From Antribacter soli (GTDB taxonomy: Bacteria > Actinomycetota > Actinomycetes > Actinomycetales > Cellulomonadaceae), in assembly GCF_021568775.1 (NCBI RefSeq), contig NZ_JAKGSG010000044.1, positions 1 to 64,000 of the forward strand: 64,000 nt of DNA, read 5' to 3'. Position numbers and translations under genes: made by a program. The notes under the pieces were generated by a model. That model did not search any database and was not told the DNA's origin. It saw nothing but the letters and a program-made list of their open reading frames with translations. Of the stretch, positions 50,347 to 58,804 are shown in pieces (position 1 is the first letter of the stretch; each line of letters starts with the position of its first letter).

Positions 50347-51138
50347 TCAGATGTCGAGGGAAGCGCTCGCGGCGACGGCGGCGTCGACCGCCTGGCGGTC
50401 GTCCGGGTCCAGCGCGTCGAGCGCACCGGGTTCCGCCACGGCCGCGGCCAGCGCGTCCTGCGCGGCTCGGGCGGCGGCCGCGTCCTCGAGCCGCACCGCC
50501 AGCTCCGCCAGGTACGCGAGCGCGGGGGCCCGCTCCGCGAGCGGCGCGTCGGGCGCGCGGTCGAGCGCTCCCGCCAGGATCTTGCGGGCCTGCGTCTCGT
50601 CGCCGTGCGAGTCGGCGAGGACCACCGCGCTGTCGAGCGCGCGGATCACGCGCCCCTCGCCCGACGGCGCCCACGACGTGGTGGCGCCCTCGCCGGCGGC
50701 GACCGGGACGTCGTCGGCCAGGTCGGGGGCGCGGCTGACCCGCACCCAGTTGCCCGCCGGGTCCACCAGGCTGAACCCGGACAGCCCGGCGTTGTCGGAG
50801 CGGCGCCGGGGCCGCGTGATGCGCGGGACGCCCGACAGCGGCAGGCGTCCGTACCGCGCCCGCAGGCCGTCCGCGAAGAGCTCGTGCAGCGGCGCGGTGT
50901 CCGCGACGGCGATCGCGCACGTCGAGTGGTTCTGGTCCCGGTCCCAGCCCGGCATGCCGTAGTAGTGCAGCTCGACGCCGCCGCGCTTGAGGGCCACGTA
51001 CGGGTTGGGACGCGTCTGCCGGTACACGACCTCGAGCCCGAGATCGGTCCAGAAGGCCACCAGCTCGTCGACGTCGCCGCAGGGCAGCATGGGGATCATC
51101 CGGGCGGTCGCGGTGACGTCGTCGGCGGGGCTGCCCAT
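50347..51138 (-). CDS. VOC-domain protein with a helical C-terminal extension
   Basis: The 263-residue protein has an N-terminal bleomycin-resistance-type VOC domain: ARMIPMLPCGDVDELVAFWTDLGLEVVYRQ, VELHYYGMPG, FSLVDPAGNWVRVSR. A C-terminal helical region follows (about 150-263), rich in Ala, with RKILAGALDRAPDAPLAERAPALAYLAELAVRL, reminiscent of TPR. The role is possibly binding of a small compound; unknown. It is divergent from a GNAT gene. Confidence 0.8.
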   Translation of the reverse strand: MGSPADDVTATARMIPMLPCGDVDELVAFWTDLGLEVVYRQTRPNPYVALKRGGVELHYYGMPGWDRDQNHSTCAIAVADTAPLHELFADGLRARYGRLPLSGVPRITRPRRRSDNAGLSGFSLVDPAGNWVRVSRAPDLADDVPVAAGEGATTSWAPSGEGRVIRALDSAVVLADSHGDETQARKILAGALDRAPDAPLAERAPALAYLAELAVRLEDAAAARAAQDALAAAVAEPGALDALDPDDRQAVDAAVAASASLDI

Positions 51139-51192
51139 GAAGGTCACCCTACCGACGGCGGCGGGAGCGCGCGCCGGTGTTACCGTCGCAAG

Positions 51193-51717
51193 GTGCCCGA
51201 GCTCGTCTACCCGACCGTCCGGCTGCGCGGCTCCTGGCTCGAGGCGTTCGCGGAGTGGGAGCCCGGCGCGCACCTGGACGGTGCCGGGCTGCGGGCAGGT
51301 GACGACGTCCTGACGGAGCCCGGTTTCGCGGCCTGGGTGGACCGCCTGCGGGGCGCCGCCGGACCCTCGGGCGCCGCCGGCGACGACTCGCCCGTCACCT
51401 ACTGGTGGGTCGCGGAGGGCAGCACATACCTCGGCGCGGTCGAGCTGCGCCACCACCTGGACGCGTTCCTCCTCGACGCGGGAGGGCACGTCGGGTACAG
51501 CGTGCGTCCGTCTGCCCGACGCCGCGGCGTCGCGACCTGGGCGCTCGGCGCCGTGCTCGACGAGGCGAGGTCCCGTGGCATGCACCGGGTGCTCGTGACC
51601 TGCGCGGCCCGCAACACCGGTTCGGCGCGTGCGATCGAGCACAACGGGGGCGTCCTGGAGGACGTGCGGCGCACGGCGGTGGGCAGGGTGCGGCGGTACT
51701 GGATCGAGCAGCCCTGA
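51193..51717 (+). CDS. GNAT family N-acetyltransferase
   Basis: The 174-residue protein has VRLRGSWLEAFAEW at the start. It continues with YWWVAEGSTYLGAVELRHHLD, VGYSVRPSARRRGVATWALGAVLDEARSRG (acetyl-CoA motif RRRGVA) and NTGSARAIEHNGGVLEDVR. This is the pattern of GNATs that acetylate small molecules or antibiotics. The start is GTG at 51193. The substrate is unknown. Confidence 0.88.
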   Translation: MPELVYPTVRLRGSWLEAFAEWEPGAHLDGAGLRAGDDVLTEPGFAAWVDRLRGAAGPSGAAGDDSPVTYWWVAEGSTYLGAVELRHHLDAFLLDAGGHVGYSVRPSARRRGVATWALGAVLDEARSRGMHRVLVTCAARNTGSARAIEHNGGVLEDVRRTAVGRVRRYWIEQP

Positions 51718-51753
51718 CGCGGACGCGCCAGGGCGCCGGCCCGGCGGCCCCGC

Positions 51754-53361
51754 TCAGCCGCCGACCCGCTCCCACGCCCGCGCGAGCCGCGGCACCGCGA
51801 GCGCCAGCTCGTCGGGCGTGCGCGTGTAGGTGAGGCGGAACCGGTCGCGCGCGGAGCCGTCGGGGGTAAAGACGGGACCAGCGTTGACGAGCACGCCTTC
51901 CGCGGCGGCGGCAGCGGCGAACGCCTGGGCAACGGGCCGGCGGAGGCCGACCCACAGGCACAGCCCGCCCGGGGGCGCCTCGACCTGCCAGACGGGCACC
52001 GCCTCGCGCAGGAGGCCGACGATCAGGTCCCGCCGCTCTCGCAGTCCGGCGAGCCGGCCGGGCAGCACCTCGGCGCGGCGGCCGAGGAGCTCGACGACGG
52101 CGAGCTGGTCCAGCACGGCCGTCGAGATGTCCATCGACTGCCGTGTGCGGGCGAGCCGTTCCACGACCTGCGGGTCGGCGCGGACCCAGCCGATCCGCAG
52201 CCCGCCCCAGAAGGTCTTGGACGCCGACCCCACGCTCACGAGGTGCGGCGACGTCCCGTCGCCCGCGAACGGCCCGGTCACGGCTGAGCCCGGGTCGAGA
52301 GCGAGCTCGGTCAGCGTCTCGTCGCCCACCACCGTCACGCCGTAGCGGTCGGCGAGCGCGCGCACGGCGGCGCGCGCCTCGCCGTCGAGGGAGCTGCCGG
52401 TCGGGTTGTGGAAGTCGGGCACCAGGTAGACGAGCCGCGGCCGGGTCTGCCGCACCGCCGACTCGAGCTGCTCGACGTCGCCCGCCCGGAAGCCCACGAG
52501 CCGGGCACCTGCCTGCCGCAGCGACTCCATCGCGTGGTAATACGTGGGCGACTCCACCACCGCCGGGCCACGCGGCCCCACGAACGTCTGGGCCAGCAGC
52601 GTGATGGCCTGCTGCGCGCCGGTGGTGACGAGGATCTGGTCGGCCGTGGTCGGCATGCCTCGCTCGCGGTACCGCGCGGCGACCGCCTCGCGCAGCGGCT
52701 CGATCCCGTGGTGCGCGTACCCACCGGTGCCCAGGTACGCGGGCAGGGCCTCGAGCGCCCTCGCGAACGCGTCGTACAGCGCGGGCGGTGCCGCCGGGGT
52801 GGCCTGCGCCAGGTCCAGCAGAACGTCTTCCCGCGGTCCGACGGCGGACGCTCGCCCGGGTGCACCGGCCCGCCCCTCGGGGGGCTCCGCCCGGCCCAGG
52901 CCGGGGTGCTCGTCCGGCGACGCGCTCTGCAGGGGCGAGCGACCGGCGTCGGGCAGCGGGTCCGCCATGCCCGGCAGGTGCGGGCCCGGACCGGGTCCGA
53001 ACGGGTCGAGGGCGGGCGCGTCGCCTGCGACGGGGCGGGCGAGCGGCGGGCGCCCGCCGCTGCGCGGGAGGACCGCGACGGTGCCGGAGCCGACCCGGCT
53101 CACCGCGAAGCCGAGCTCGCGCAGCCGCCCGTACGCGGCGGCGGTCGTGGTGCGCGAGACGTCGAGCGCCGCCGCGAGCTCGCGCTCGCTCGGCAGACGC
53201 GTGAGCGGCGCGAGCGTGCCCGCCAGGACGGCGGCGCGCAGCGCGTCGGCCAGCGCGAGGTAGGCGGGCCCACCGGCGTGCCACTCGCCGAGCAGGCGGG
53301 CCGCTCCGGCCGGGGAGAGGTGGCGCAGCACCTGGGGGGCGACGGACACGGAGGAGGCCAT
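51754..53361 (-). CDS. MocR/PdxR-type GntR regulator with aminotransferase domain
   Basis: The 535-residue protein has an N-terminal GntR winged helix (ALRAAVLAGTLAPLTRLPSERELAAAL, SRTTTAAAYGRLRELGF). A Pro-rich linker follows, then a class I aminotransferase-like domain with the PLP Lys in SVGSASKTFWGGLRIGW. MocR proteins sense PLP or amino compounds and regulate a divergent gene. Here the divergent neighbour is a YczE-like membrane protein, a common pair, with an inverted repeat in between. Confidence 0.92.
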   Translation of the reverse strand: MASSVSVAPQVLRHLSPAGAARLLGEWHAGGPAYLALADALRAAVLAGTLAPLTRLPSERELAAALDVSRTTTAAAYGRLRELGFAVSRVGSGTVAVLPRSGGRPPLARPVAGDAPALDPFGPGPGPHLPGMADPLPDAGRSPLQSASPDEHPGLGRAEPPEGRAGAPGRASAVGPREDVLLDLAQATPAAPPALYDAFARALEALPAYLGTGGYAHHGIEPLREAVAARYRERGMPTTADQILVTTGAQQAITLLAQTFVGPRGPAVVESPTYYHAMESLRQAGARLVGFRAGDVEQLESAVRQTRPRLVYLVPDFHNPTGSSLDGEARAAVRALADRYGVTVVGDETLTELALDPGSAVTGPFAGDGTSPHLVSVGSASKTFWGGLRIGWVRADPQVVERLARTRQSMDISTAVLDQLAVVELLGRRAEVLPGRLAGLRERRDLIVGLLREAVPVWQVEAPPGGLCLWVGLRRPVAQAFAAAAAAEGVLVNAGPVFTPDGSARDRFRLTYTRTPDELALAVPRLARAWERVGG

Positions 53362-53378
53362 GGGGCCACTGTGCGCGA

Positions 53379-53403
53379 ATTGGCTATAGATGGCAAGGCC
53401 AAT
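53379..53403. promoter_or_regulatory. Inverted repeat in the MocR-YczE divergent spacer
   Basis: ATTGGC and GCCAAT are 13 bp apart, with TATAGAT, a -10-like element, between them. The position midway between the divergent starts suits an operator for the MocR-type regulator. Confidence 0.5.
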
Positions 53404-53423
53404 GCTGGGTGATGGTAGGCGGC

Positions 53424-54233
53424 ATGACCGAGACCCTCGCTCCCGTCGCTGCTCCAGCCGCCGAGCCCGCTGTGACCGTGCCGGCGTCGGCCCCGCGCCC
53501 GGCAGCGCCCGCGGACCCGTTCGCCGGCCGTGCCGCCGCGATCGAGCGCGGGCTCGCAGGCATGGTGCCCCCGGCCGCTGGGCGCGGGCTCCTGGACGGA
53601 CGCGGGCCCGCCGCGCCGGCCGTCGCGATGTCACCGGCTCGCCGCGGGGTCCAGCTCCCGCTCGGCCTGCTGGGGTACGCCGTGTCCACCGCGATGCTCC
53701 TGCACTCGGGCTACGGCGGCATGCCGTGGGACGTGCTGCACCAGGGCCTGGTGCGCTCGTCGGGCCTGTCGTTCGGCACGGTGATCGCGGCGGTGTCGGT
53801 CCTCGTGCTGGCCGTCTGGATCCCGCTGCGCCAGCGGCCGGGCATCGGCACCCTCGCGAACGTCGTGGTGATCAGCCTCGCGATCGACCCGGCGCTCCTC
53901 GTCCTCGGGCGGCTCGTGCCGGACCCGGGCGTCGCGGCGTCCGTGGCGCTCGCGGTCGGCGGCGTGGTGCTCAACGGCGTGGCCACCGCTGCGTACATCG
54001 GCGTGCGCCTCGGGCCGGGGCCGCGGGACGGCCTGATGACCGGTCTCGTGGCGCGCACCGGGTGGTCCGTGCGGCTCGTCAAGACGGGGATCGAGGTGTC
54101 CGTGGTGGTCTCGGGCGCCCTCCTCGGCGGCACGCTGGGCTGGGCCACCGTCGCCTACGCGCTCGGTGTCGGCCCGGTGGTGCAGCTCGCCGCCCGGTGG
54201 CTGGCTCCGTCGGGCCTGGCGGCGCGCCGCTGA
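53424..54233 (+). CDS. YczE/YyaS/YitT-like membrane protein
   Basis: The 269-residue protein has a Pro/Ala-rich N-terminus (about 1-75). Five TM segments follow, with LGLLGYAVSTAMLLHSGYGGMPWDVLHQGL, IPLRQRPGIGTLANVVVISL and GLMTGLVARTGWSVRLVK, typical of the YczE family. It is probably transcribed under control of the divergent MocR regulator. The ATG at 53424 is preferred over 53409 or 53412. Substrate or role unknown. Confidence 0.85.
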   Translation: MTETLAPVAAPAAEPAVTVPASAPRPAAPADPFAGRAAAIERGLAGMVPPAAGRGLLDGRGPAAPAVAMSPARRGVQLPLGLLGYAVSTAMLLHSGYGGMPWDVLHQGLVRSSGLSFGTVIAAVSVLVLAVWIPLRQRPGIGTLANVVVISLAIDPALLVLGRLVPDPGVAASVALAVGGVVLNGVATAAYIGVRLGPGPRDGLMTGLVARTGWSVRLVKTGIEVSVVVSGALLGGTLGWATVAYALGVGPVVQLAARWLAPSGLAARR

Positions 54234-54277
54234 CCCCCGGTCGATTCGATTCGAACGTATGTCATAGGGTGTGGCTT

Positions 54278-55288
54278 ATGCCCAACTACCGATACCTCGG
54301 CAACAGCGGCCTCAAGATCTCCGAGATCACGTACGGCAACTGGCTCACGCACGGCTCGCAGGTGGAGAACGACGTCGCGACGGCGTGCGTCCGTGCCGCC
54401 CTCGACGCCGGCATCACCTCGTTCGACACCGCGGACGTCTACGCGAACACCAAGGCCGAGCAGGTGCTCGGCGACGCGCTGAAGGGCGAGCGCCGTGAGT
54501 CGCTCGAGATCTTCACGAAGGTCTACTGGCCCACGGGTCCGGCCGGCCCCAACGACTCGGGCCTGTCGCGCAAGCACATCATGGAGTCGATCAACGGCTC
54601 GCTCACCCGCCTCGGCACCGACTACGTGGACCTCTACCAGGCCCACCGGTTCGACACCGAGACCCCGCTCGAGGAGACGATGCAGGCGTTCGCCGACGTC
54701 GTCCGCCAGGGCAAGGCCCTCTACATCGGCGTCAGCGAGTGGACCGCGGACCAGATCCGCCAGGGCCACGCGCTCGCCAAGCAGCTCGGCTTCCAGCTCA
54801 TCTCGTCTCAGCCGCAGTATTCGATGCTGTGGCGCGTGATCGAGGACGAGGTCGTCCCGGCCTCGGAGGAGCTCGGCGTCTCGCAGATCGTCTGGTCGCC
54901 GATGGCGCAGGGCGTGCTGTCCGGCAAGTACCTGCCGGGTCAGCCGGTGCCGGAGGGCTCGCGCGCGACCGACCCCACGGGCGCCCGCATGATCGGCCGC
55001 TTCATGACCGACGAGGTCCTCACCGCGGTGCAGAAGCTCAAGCCGGTGGCCGACGAGCTGGAGCTCACCATGGCCCAGCTCTCCGTCGCGTGGGTCCTGC
55101 AGAACGACAACGTCGCCGCCGCGCTCGTCGGCGCCTCGCGCCCGGAGCAGGTCGCGGAGAACGTCAAGGCAGCGGGCGTGGTCATCCCGGTCCACCTCAT
55201 GAAGCAGATCGACGACGCCCTCGGCGACGTCGTCGTGCGCGACCCGGCCAAGACGGCCGAGAACTCGCCGGCCACGCGCCCGAGCTGA
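54278..55288 (+). CDS. Aldo/keto reductase (voltage-gated K+ channel beta-subunit-like)
   Basis: The 336-residue protein MPNYRYLGNSGLKISEITYGNWLT has the AKR tetrad. Asp and Tyr are in SFDTADVYANTKAE, Lys in IFTKVYWP and His in LYQAHRFD. Also present are ISSQPQYSMLWR, VWSPMAQGVLSGKY and VGASRPEQVAENV for NADPH binding. The length and motifs fit the Kv-beta-like AKR subgroup. It reduces aldehydes or ketones; the natural substrate is unknown. A strong bidirectional terminator follows. Confidence 0.93.
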   Translation: MPNYRYLGNSGLKISEITYGNWLTHGSQVENDVATACVRAALDAGITSFDTADVYANTKAEQVLGDALKGERRESLEIFTKVYWPTGPAGPNDSGLSRKHIMESINGSLTRLGTDYVDLYQAHRFDTETPLEETMQAFADVVRQGKALYIGVSEWTADQIRQGHALAKQLGFQLISSQPQYSMLWRVIEDEVVPASEELGVSQIVWSPMAQGVLSGKYLPGQPVPEGSRATDPTGARMIGRFMTDEVLTAVQKLKPVADELELTMAQLSVAWVLQNDNVAAALVGASRPEQVAENVKAAGVVIPVHLMKQIDDALGDVVVRDPAKTAENSPATRPS

Positions 55289-55320
55289 CGGACCACTCCG
55301 CAGCGGCCCCGGCCGCTCGA

Positions 55321-55370
55321 GGTATGGAAAGGGCGGGAATCCGAGCTCGGATTCCCGCCCTCTCCATATC
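55321..55370. terminator. Bidirectional terminator hairpin
   Basis: A roughly 25-bp stem (AGGGCGGGAATCCGAG and its complement, extended by TATGGA and TCCATA) lies between the convergent aldo/keto reductase and DUF3043 genes. Confidence 0.75.
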
Positions 55371-55403
55371 CACCGCGGTGCTGCGGTACTACTCGCGCGG
55401 TTC

Positions 55404-56024
55404 TCAGACGGGGTACTCGCCGTGCTTCTTGCTCATCGCGCGCGGCAGGCGCGACCGGCGGATCTGGTAGGCGCGCGTCACGGCGTACATCATCGTGCCG
55501 CCGGGCACCTCGCCGAACTTCGCGAGCAGGCGCTTCTTCAGCGTCCGCCACAGCAGCACGGCGTCGATGAGCGTGAGGCCCAGGTAGCCGTACAGGCCGA
55601 GCAGCACGAGGACGCCGATCTCGGGCCGCGACTGCGTGAAGAACGTCGCGAACAGGAACACGAACGCGATCGGCAGGAAGAACTCGCCGAGGTTCCAGCG
55701 TGCGTCCACGTAGTCGCGCACGTACCGGCGCAGCGGACCTTTGTCCTTCACGGGCATGTGCTTCTCGTCACCGGTCTGCATGGCCTGGTAGGTCCGCTCG
55801 CGGTCGATGCGGCGCTGCTCCCGTGCGGCCTTCGCGGCGGCCTTGCGGTCGGTCGGCACCAGGGGTCGCTTGTTCGCGGCCTCGGCCTCCTTGCGCTTCG
55901 GCGTGGGCCGTCCCTTGCCCGACGCCGCACCGGCCGTCTCGGACGAAGAGGTCACCTGGTCGGGGGTCACGCCGGGGGAGGTCACACCGGCCGGGGAGTC
56001 CGTCTTGCTACGGGAGAACACCAC
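55404..56024 (-). CDS. DUF3043 family membrane protein
   Basis: The 206-residue protein has a long basic/acidic N-terminus (PKRKEAEAANKRPLVPTDRKAAAKAAREQRR). Two TM segments follow: about 113-131 (FFLPIAFVFLFATFF) and 136-155 (IGVLVLLGLYGYLGLTLIDAV). The C-terminus is basic (YQIRRSRLPRA). This is the actinobacterial DUF3043 pattern. It is divergent from the M20 dipeptidase, as often seen. Function unknown. Confidence 0.9.
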   Translation of the reverse strand: MVFSRSKTDSPAGVTSPGVTPDQVTSSSETAGAASGKGRPTPKRKEAEAANKRPLVPTDRKAAAKAAREQRRIDRERTYQAMQTGDEKHMPVKDKGPLRRYVRDYVDARWNLGEFFLPIAFVFLFATFFTQSRPEIGVLVLLGLYGYLGLTLIDAVLLWRTLKKRLLAKFGEVPGGTMMYAVTRAYQIRRSRLPRAMSKKHGEYPV

Positions 56025-56085
56025 TCGATTCTAGTCGCACGCCGGCGGACCTCCGCCGTCGGAGCGCGGAGGTAGCGTTGAGCGG

Positions 56086-57456
56086 GTGACCAACGAAACC
56101 CAGGTGGGCGTGCTCCGGGAGCGCGTAGCCCAGATCTTCCCCGCGCTGCAGTCCGACCTCGAGGCGCTCGTGCGCATCCCGAGCGTGTCGGCGGCGGCGT
56201 TCGACCAGGCGCACGTGGCCGCCGGCGCGCAAGCTGTGGCCGAGCTCCTCGCGGGCGCGGGCCTGCCCGAGGTGCAGGTGCTGCGCGCGAACAAGCCGGA
56301 CGGCACGCCGGGTGCGCCCGCCGTCGTGGCACGCCGGCCCGCCCCTGAGGGCGCCCCGACCGTGCTGCTGTACGCGCACCTCGACGTGCAGCCGCCGGGC
56401 GACCCGGCGGCGTGGAACACCGACCCGTTCACCCCGACGCAGGTGGGGGAGCGGCTCTACGGTCGCGGCGCGGCGGACGACAAGGCCGGCATCGTCGCGC
56501 ACCTCGGCGCGCTGCGCGTGCTCGGTGACGAGCTCGGCTGCGGCGTGACCGTCTTCGTGGAGGGGGAGGAGGAGGACGGTTCGCCGTCGTTCCGCGCGTT
56601 CCTCGAGGAGTACCGCGACCTGCTCGCCGCCGACGTCATCGTCGTGGCCGACTCCACCAACTGGAAGATCGGCGTGCCCGCGCTGACGACGTCGCTGCGT
56701 GGCCTCGTCGACGGGTACGTCGAGGTGGAGGTCCTGGAGCACGCGGTGCACTCGGGCATGTTCGGCGGCGCTGTGCTGGACGCGTACACGGTGCTCGCGC
56801 GGCTGGTCGCCACGCTGCACGACGATGGCGGGGACGTCGCGGTGGCGGGCCTGGTCACGGCGCCCGAGCCGCTCGTCGACTACGCGGAGGACGCGCTCCG
56901 GGCGGACTCGTCGCTGCTCGACGGCGTGGCCCTGGTCGGTACCGGATCGATCGCCGGCCGCCTGTGGTCGAAGCCGGCGCTGGCCGTGATCGGGATCGAC
57001 GCGACGCCGACGGCGCAGGCGTCGAACACGATCACTCCCCGAGCGAAGGCGAAGCTGTCGATGCGCCTCGCGCCGGGTCAGGACCCAGCGGCTGCCGCCG
57101 AGGCGCTCGGGGAGCACCTGGTGAAGAACGCGCCGTTCGGTGCCCGCGTCACCTGGACCACCAAGGAGACGGGCAAGGCGTTCCTCGCGCCCGGCGACTC
57201 GGCCGCGATGGCGGCGGCCCGCTGGGCCTTCGCGACGGCATGGGGCACCGACCCGGTCGACATCGGTGTGGGCGGGTCCATCCCCTTCATCGCGGACCTG
57301 CTCGAGGTCTTCCCCGACGCGGCGATCCTGGTCACGGGCGTCGAAGACCCGGACTCACGGGCGCACGGTGCCAACGAGTCGGTGCACCTGGGTGAGCTGC
57401 AGAAGGTGGTCCTGGCGGAGGCGCTGCTGCTGAGCAGGGTCGCCCAGGGCCTCTGA
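56086..57456 (+). CDS. M20 family dipeptidase
   Basis: The 456-residue protein has the M20 metal site: LLYAHLDVQPPGD (His, Asp), GRGAADDKAGI (Asp), FVEGEEEDGSPSF (catalytic Glu and ligand) and VVADSTNW. The dimerisation domain and the C-terminal NESVHL His follow. It hydrolyses dipeptides or acylated amino acids with two zinc ions. The start is GTG at 56086. Family C hairpins lie downstream. Confidence 0.93.
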   Translation: MTNETQVGVLRERVAQIFPALQSDLEALVRIPSVSAAAFDQAHVAAGAQAVAELLAGAGLPEVQVLRANKPDGTPGAPAVVARRPAPEGAPTVLLYAHLDVQPPGDPAAWNTDPFTPTQVGERLYGRGAADDKAGIVAHLGALRVLGDELGCGVTVFVEGEEEDGSPSFRAFLEEYRDLLAADVIVVADSTNWKIGVPALTTSLRGLVDGYVEVEVLEHAVHSGMFGGAVLDAYTVLARLVATLHDDGGDVAVAGLVTAPEPLVDYAEDALRADSSLLDGVALVGTGSIAGRLWSKPALAVIGIDATPTAQASNTITPRAKAKLSMRLAPGQDPAAAAEALGEHLVKNAPFGARVTWTTKETGKAFLAPGDSAAMAAARWAFATAWGTDPVDIGVGGSIPFIADLLEVFPDAAILVTGVEDPDSRAHGANESVHLGELQKVVLAEALLLSRVAQGL

Positions 57457-57469
57457 CCCTCCCGACAAG

Positions 57470-57578
57470 AATCGCCGGCCGAGGTAGTAGGTCCGTCGGA
57501 CGCAACAACTACCTCCGCGGAGATCCCTGGCCGAGGTAGTAGGTCCGTCGGACGGACCTACTACCTCGGCGGGAATCG
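57470..57578. repeat. Dispersed intergenic hairpin repeat family C, copy 2
   Basis: Two units start GCCGAGGTAGTAGGTCCGTC. The second (57530-57570) is a near-perfect palindrome closing with CCTACTACCTCGGC. It fills the space between the convergent M20 dipeptidase and thioesterase genes and matches 46046-46171. Confidence 0.75.
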
Positions 57579-57600
57579 CGCGTAGAGCTTCAGGCGGTCG

Positions 57601-58146
57601 TCACGCGTCCGCCCGCTCCTCCGGACGCGGGGCGACGTCGAGCACCCGGGCCCAGGACGCGACGTCCTCGGGCAGCTCGGGGCTCGTGAGAGCCGGGTCG
57701 TACGCCGCGATGACGTCCGGTGCCGGGATGCGATTGCCGTTCCGGTCCAGGAACCGGCCGGCGACGACACCGCGCGCGCAGAGCGCTCCCTTGCACGTGA
57801 AGACCTGCTCGATGTAGACGCACCGCTCGTCCCAGCCGAGCATCCGCGACGTGATCTCGAACCGCTCGAACGGCTGCAGCGAGCGGCGGTACTTCATGGT
57901 CGACGCGGCGACCACGGGATACCAGTCGTGCTTCTTCGCGGCCTCGAACGCGCCGGCGTCCGCCATGAGGTTGCTCCGTGCGACGTCCATCATCTGCAGG
58001 TACGAGCCGTTGTTGACGTGCCCGTAGAGGTCCAGGTCCTGGGGCCATACCCGCATGCGGGTGACGGACGGCTCGAGGATCCCCCGGCCGGGGACGCGCC
58101 GGCGCGGCACGAGCGCGGCCCACGTGAGCTGCAGCATGCGAGTCAT
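57601..58146 (-). CDS. Hotdog-fold acyl-CoA thioesterase-like protein
   Basis: The 181-residue protein has the hotdog motif: RVWPQDLDLYGHVNNGSYLQMMDVAR (catalytic Asp/His region DLYGHVNNG). It continues with STMKYRRSLQPFERFEI and WDERCVYIEQVFTC. This matches 4HBT/THEM6-like thioesterases that hydrolyse acyl-CoA. The start at 58146 is an ATG near the N-terminal MLQLTWAAL. The substrate is unknown. Confidence 0.85.
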   Translation of the reverse strand: MTRMLQLTWAALVPRRRVPGRGILEPSVTRMRVWPQDLDLYGHVNNGSYLQMMDVARSNLMADAGAFEAAKKHDWYPVVAASTMKYRRSLQPFERFEITSRMLGWDERCVYIEQVFTCKGALCARGVVAGRFLDRNGNRIPAPDVIAAYDPALTSPELPEDVASWARVLDVAPRPEERADA

Positions 58147-58206
58147 GTGACGCAGGTTATACCGCGCACGGGCGGTATCGGATACCTCGCTTCCCGCGTA
58201 GGCGGG

Positions 58207-58794
58207 CTAGGTCCCGTACGCGATCGAGCGCGCGACGGACTTGGCCACCCCGGGCGACTCCAGGCGCCCGACGAGGTGGAGCGCCATGTCGATCCCTGCC
58301 GACACGCCGGCGGAGGTCAGGACGTCGCCGTCGTCCACGAACCGCGCCTCGGTGTCGACGAGGATGCTGGGGTCGAGCTCGGCGAGCTCGTCGTAGTGGT
58401 CGTGGTGCGTCGTGGCCGGCCGGCCCGCGAGGAGCCCCGCGGCCGCGAGCACCAGCGCGCCGGTGCACACGCTGGCCAGGAGGGGCGTCTGCGCGCGCAT
58501 CGCGCGCAGCCACTCGAGATGCCCGGGTTCGGTGATGAGGGTCCGCGTACCGATCCCGCCCGGGTAGACGAGCAGGTGCAGCGGCCCGACGTCGTCCGCC
58601 GAGCGCGCGGGCACGAGCCGCATGCCCCTGGCGAGCCGCACGCCGGACCCGTCCCAGGAGAAGGTGTCCACCTGCGGGCGCAGCTCGGAGTGCTCGCTCC
58701 AGGCGGCGAGCACCTCGAACGGGCCGACGACGTCCAGCTCCTCCGCGCCGTCGAAGACGAAGATGCCGATCCGCAGGCCGCCGTTGCCGGTCAT
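58207..58794 (-). CDS. DJ-1/PfpI family protein
   Basis: The 195-residue protein has IGIFVFDGAEELDVVGPFEVLAAW, LLVYPGGIG and LASVCTGALVLAAAGLL (nucleophile Cys in the elbow). TTHHDHYDELAEL and SAGVSAGIDMALHLV also fit the isonitrile-hydratase-like branch. It may hydrate or deglycate small molecules. It ends 10 bp after nadA starts to read through, and the two are codirectional. Confidence 0.88.
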   Translation of the reverse strand: MTGNGGLRIGIFVFDGAEELDVVGPFEVLAAWSEHSELRPQVDTFSWDGSGVRLARGMRLVPARSADDVGPLHLLVYPGGIGTRTLITEPGHLEWLRAMRAQTPLLASVCTGALVLAAAGLLAGRPATTHHDHYDELAELDPSILVDTEARFVDDGDVLTSAGVSAGIDMALHLVGRLESPGVAKSVARSIAYGT

Positions 58795-58804
58795 CGCGCG
58801 CCGG

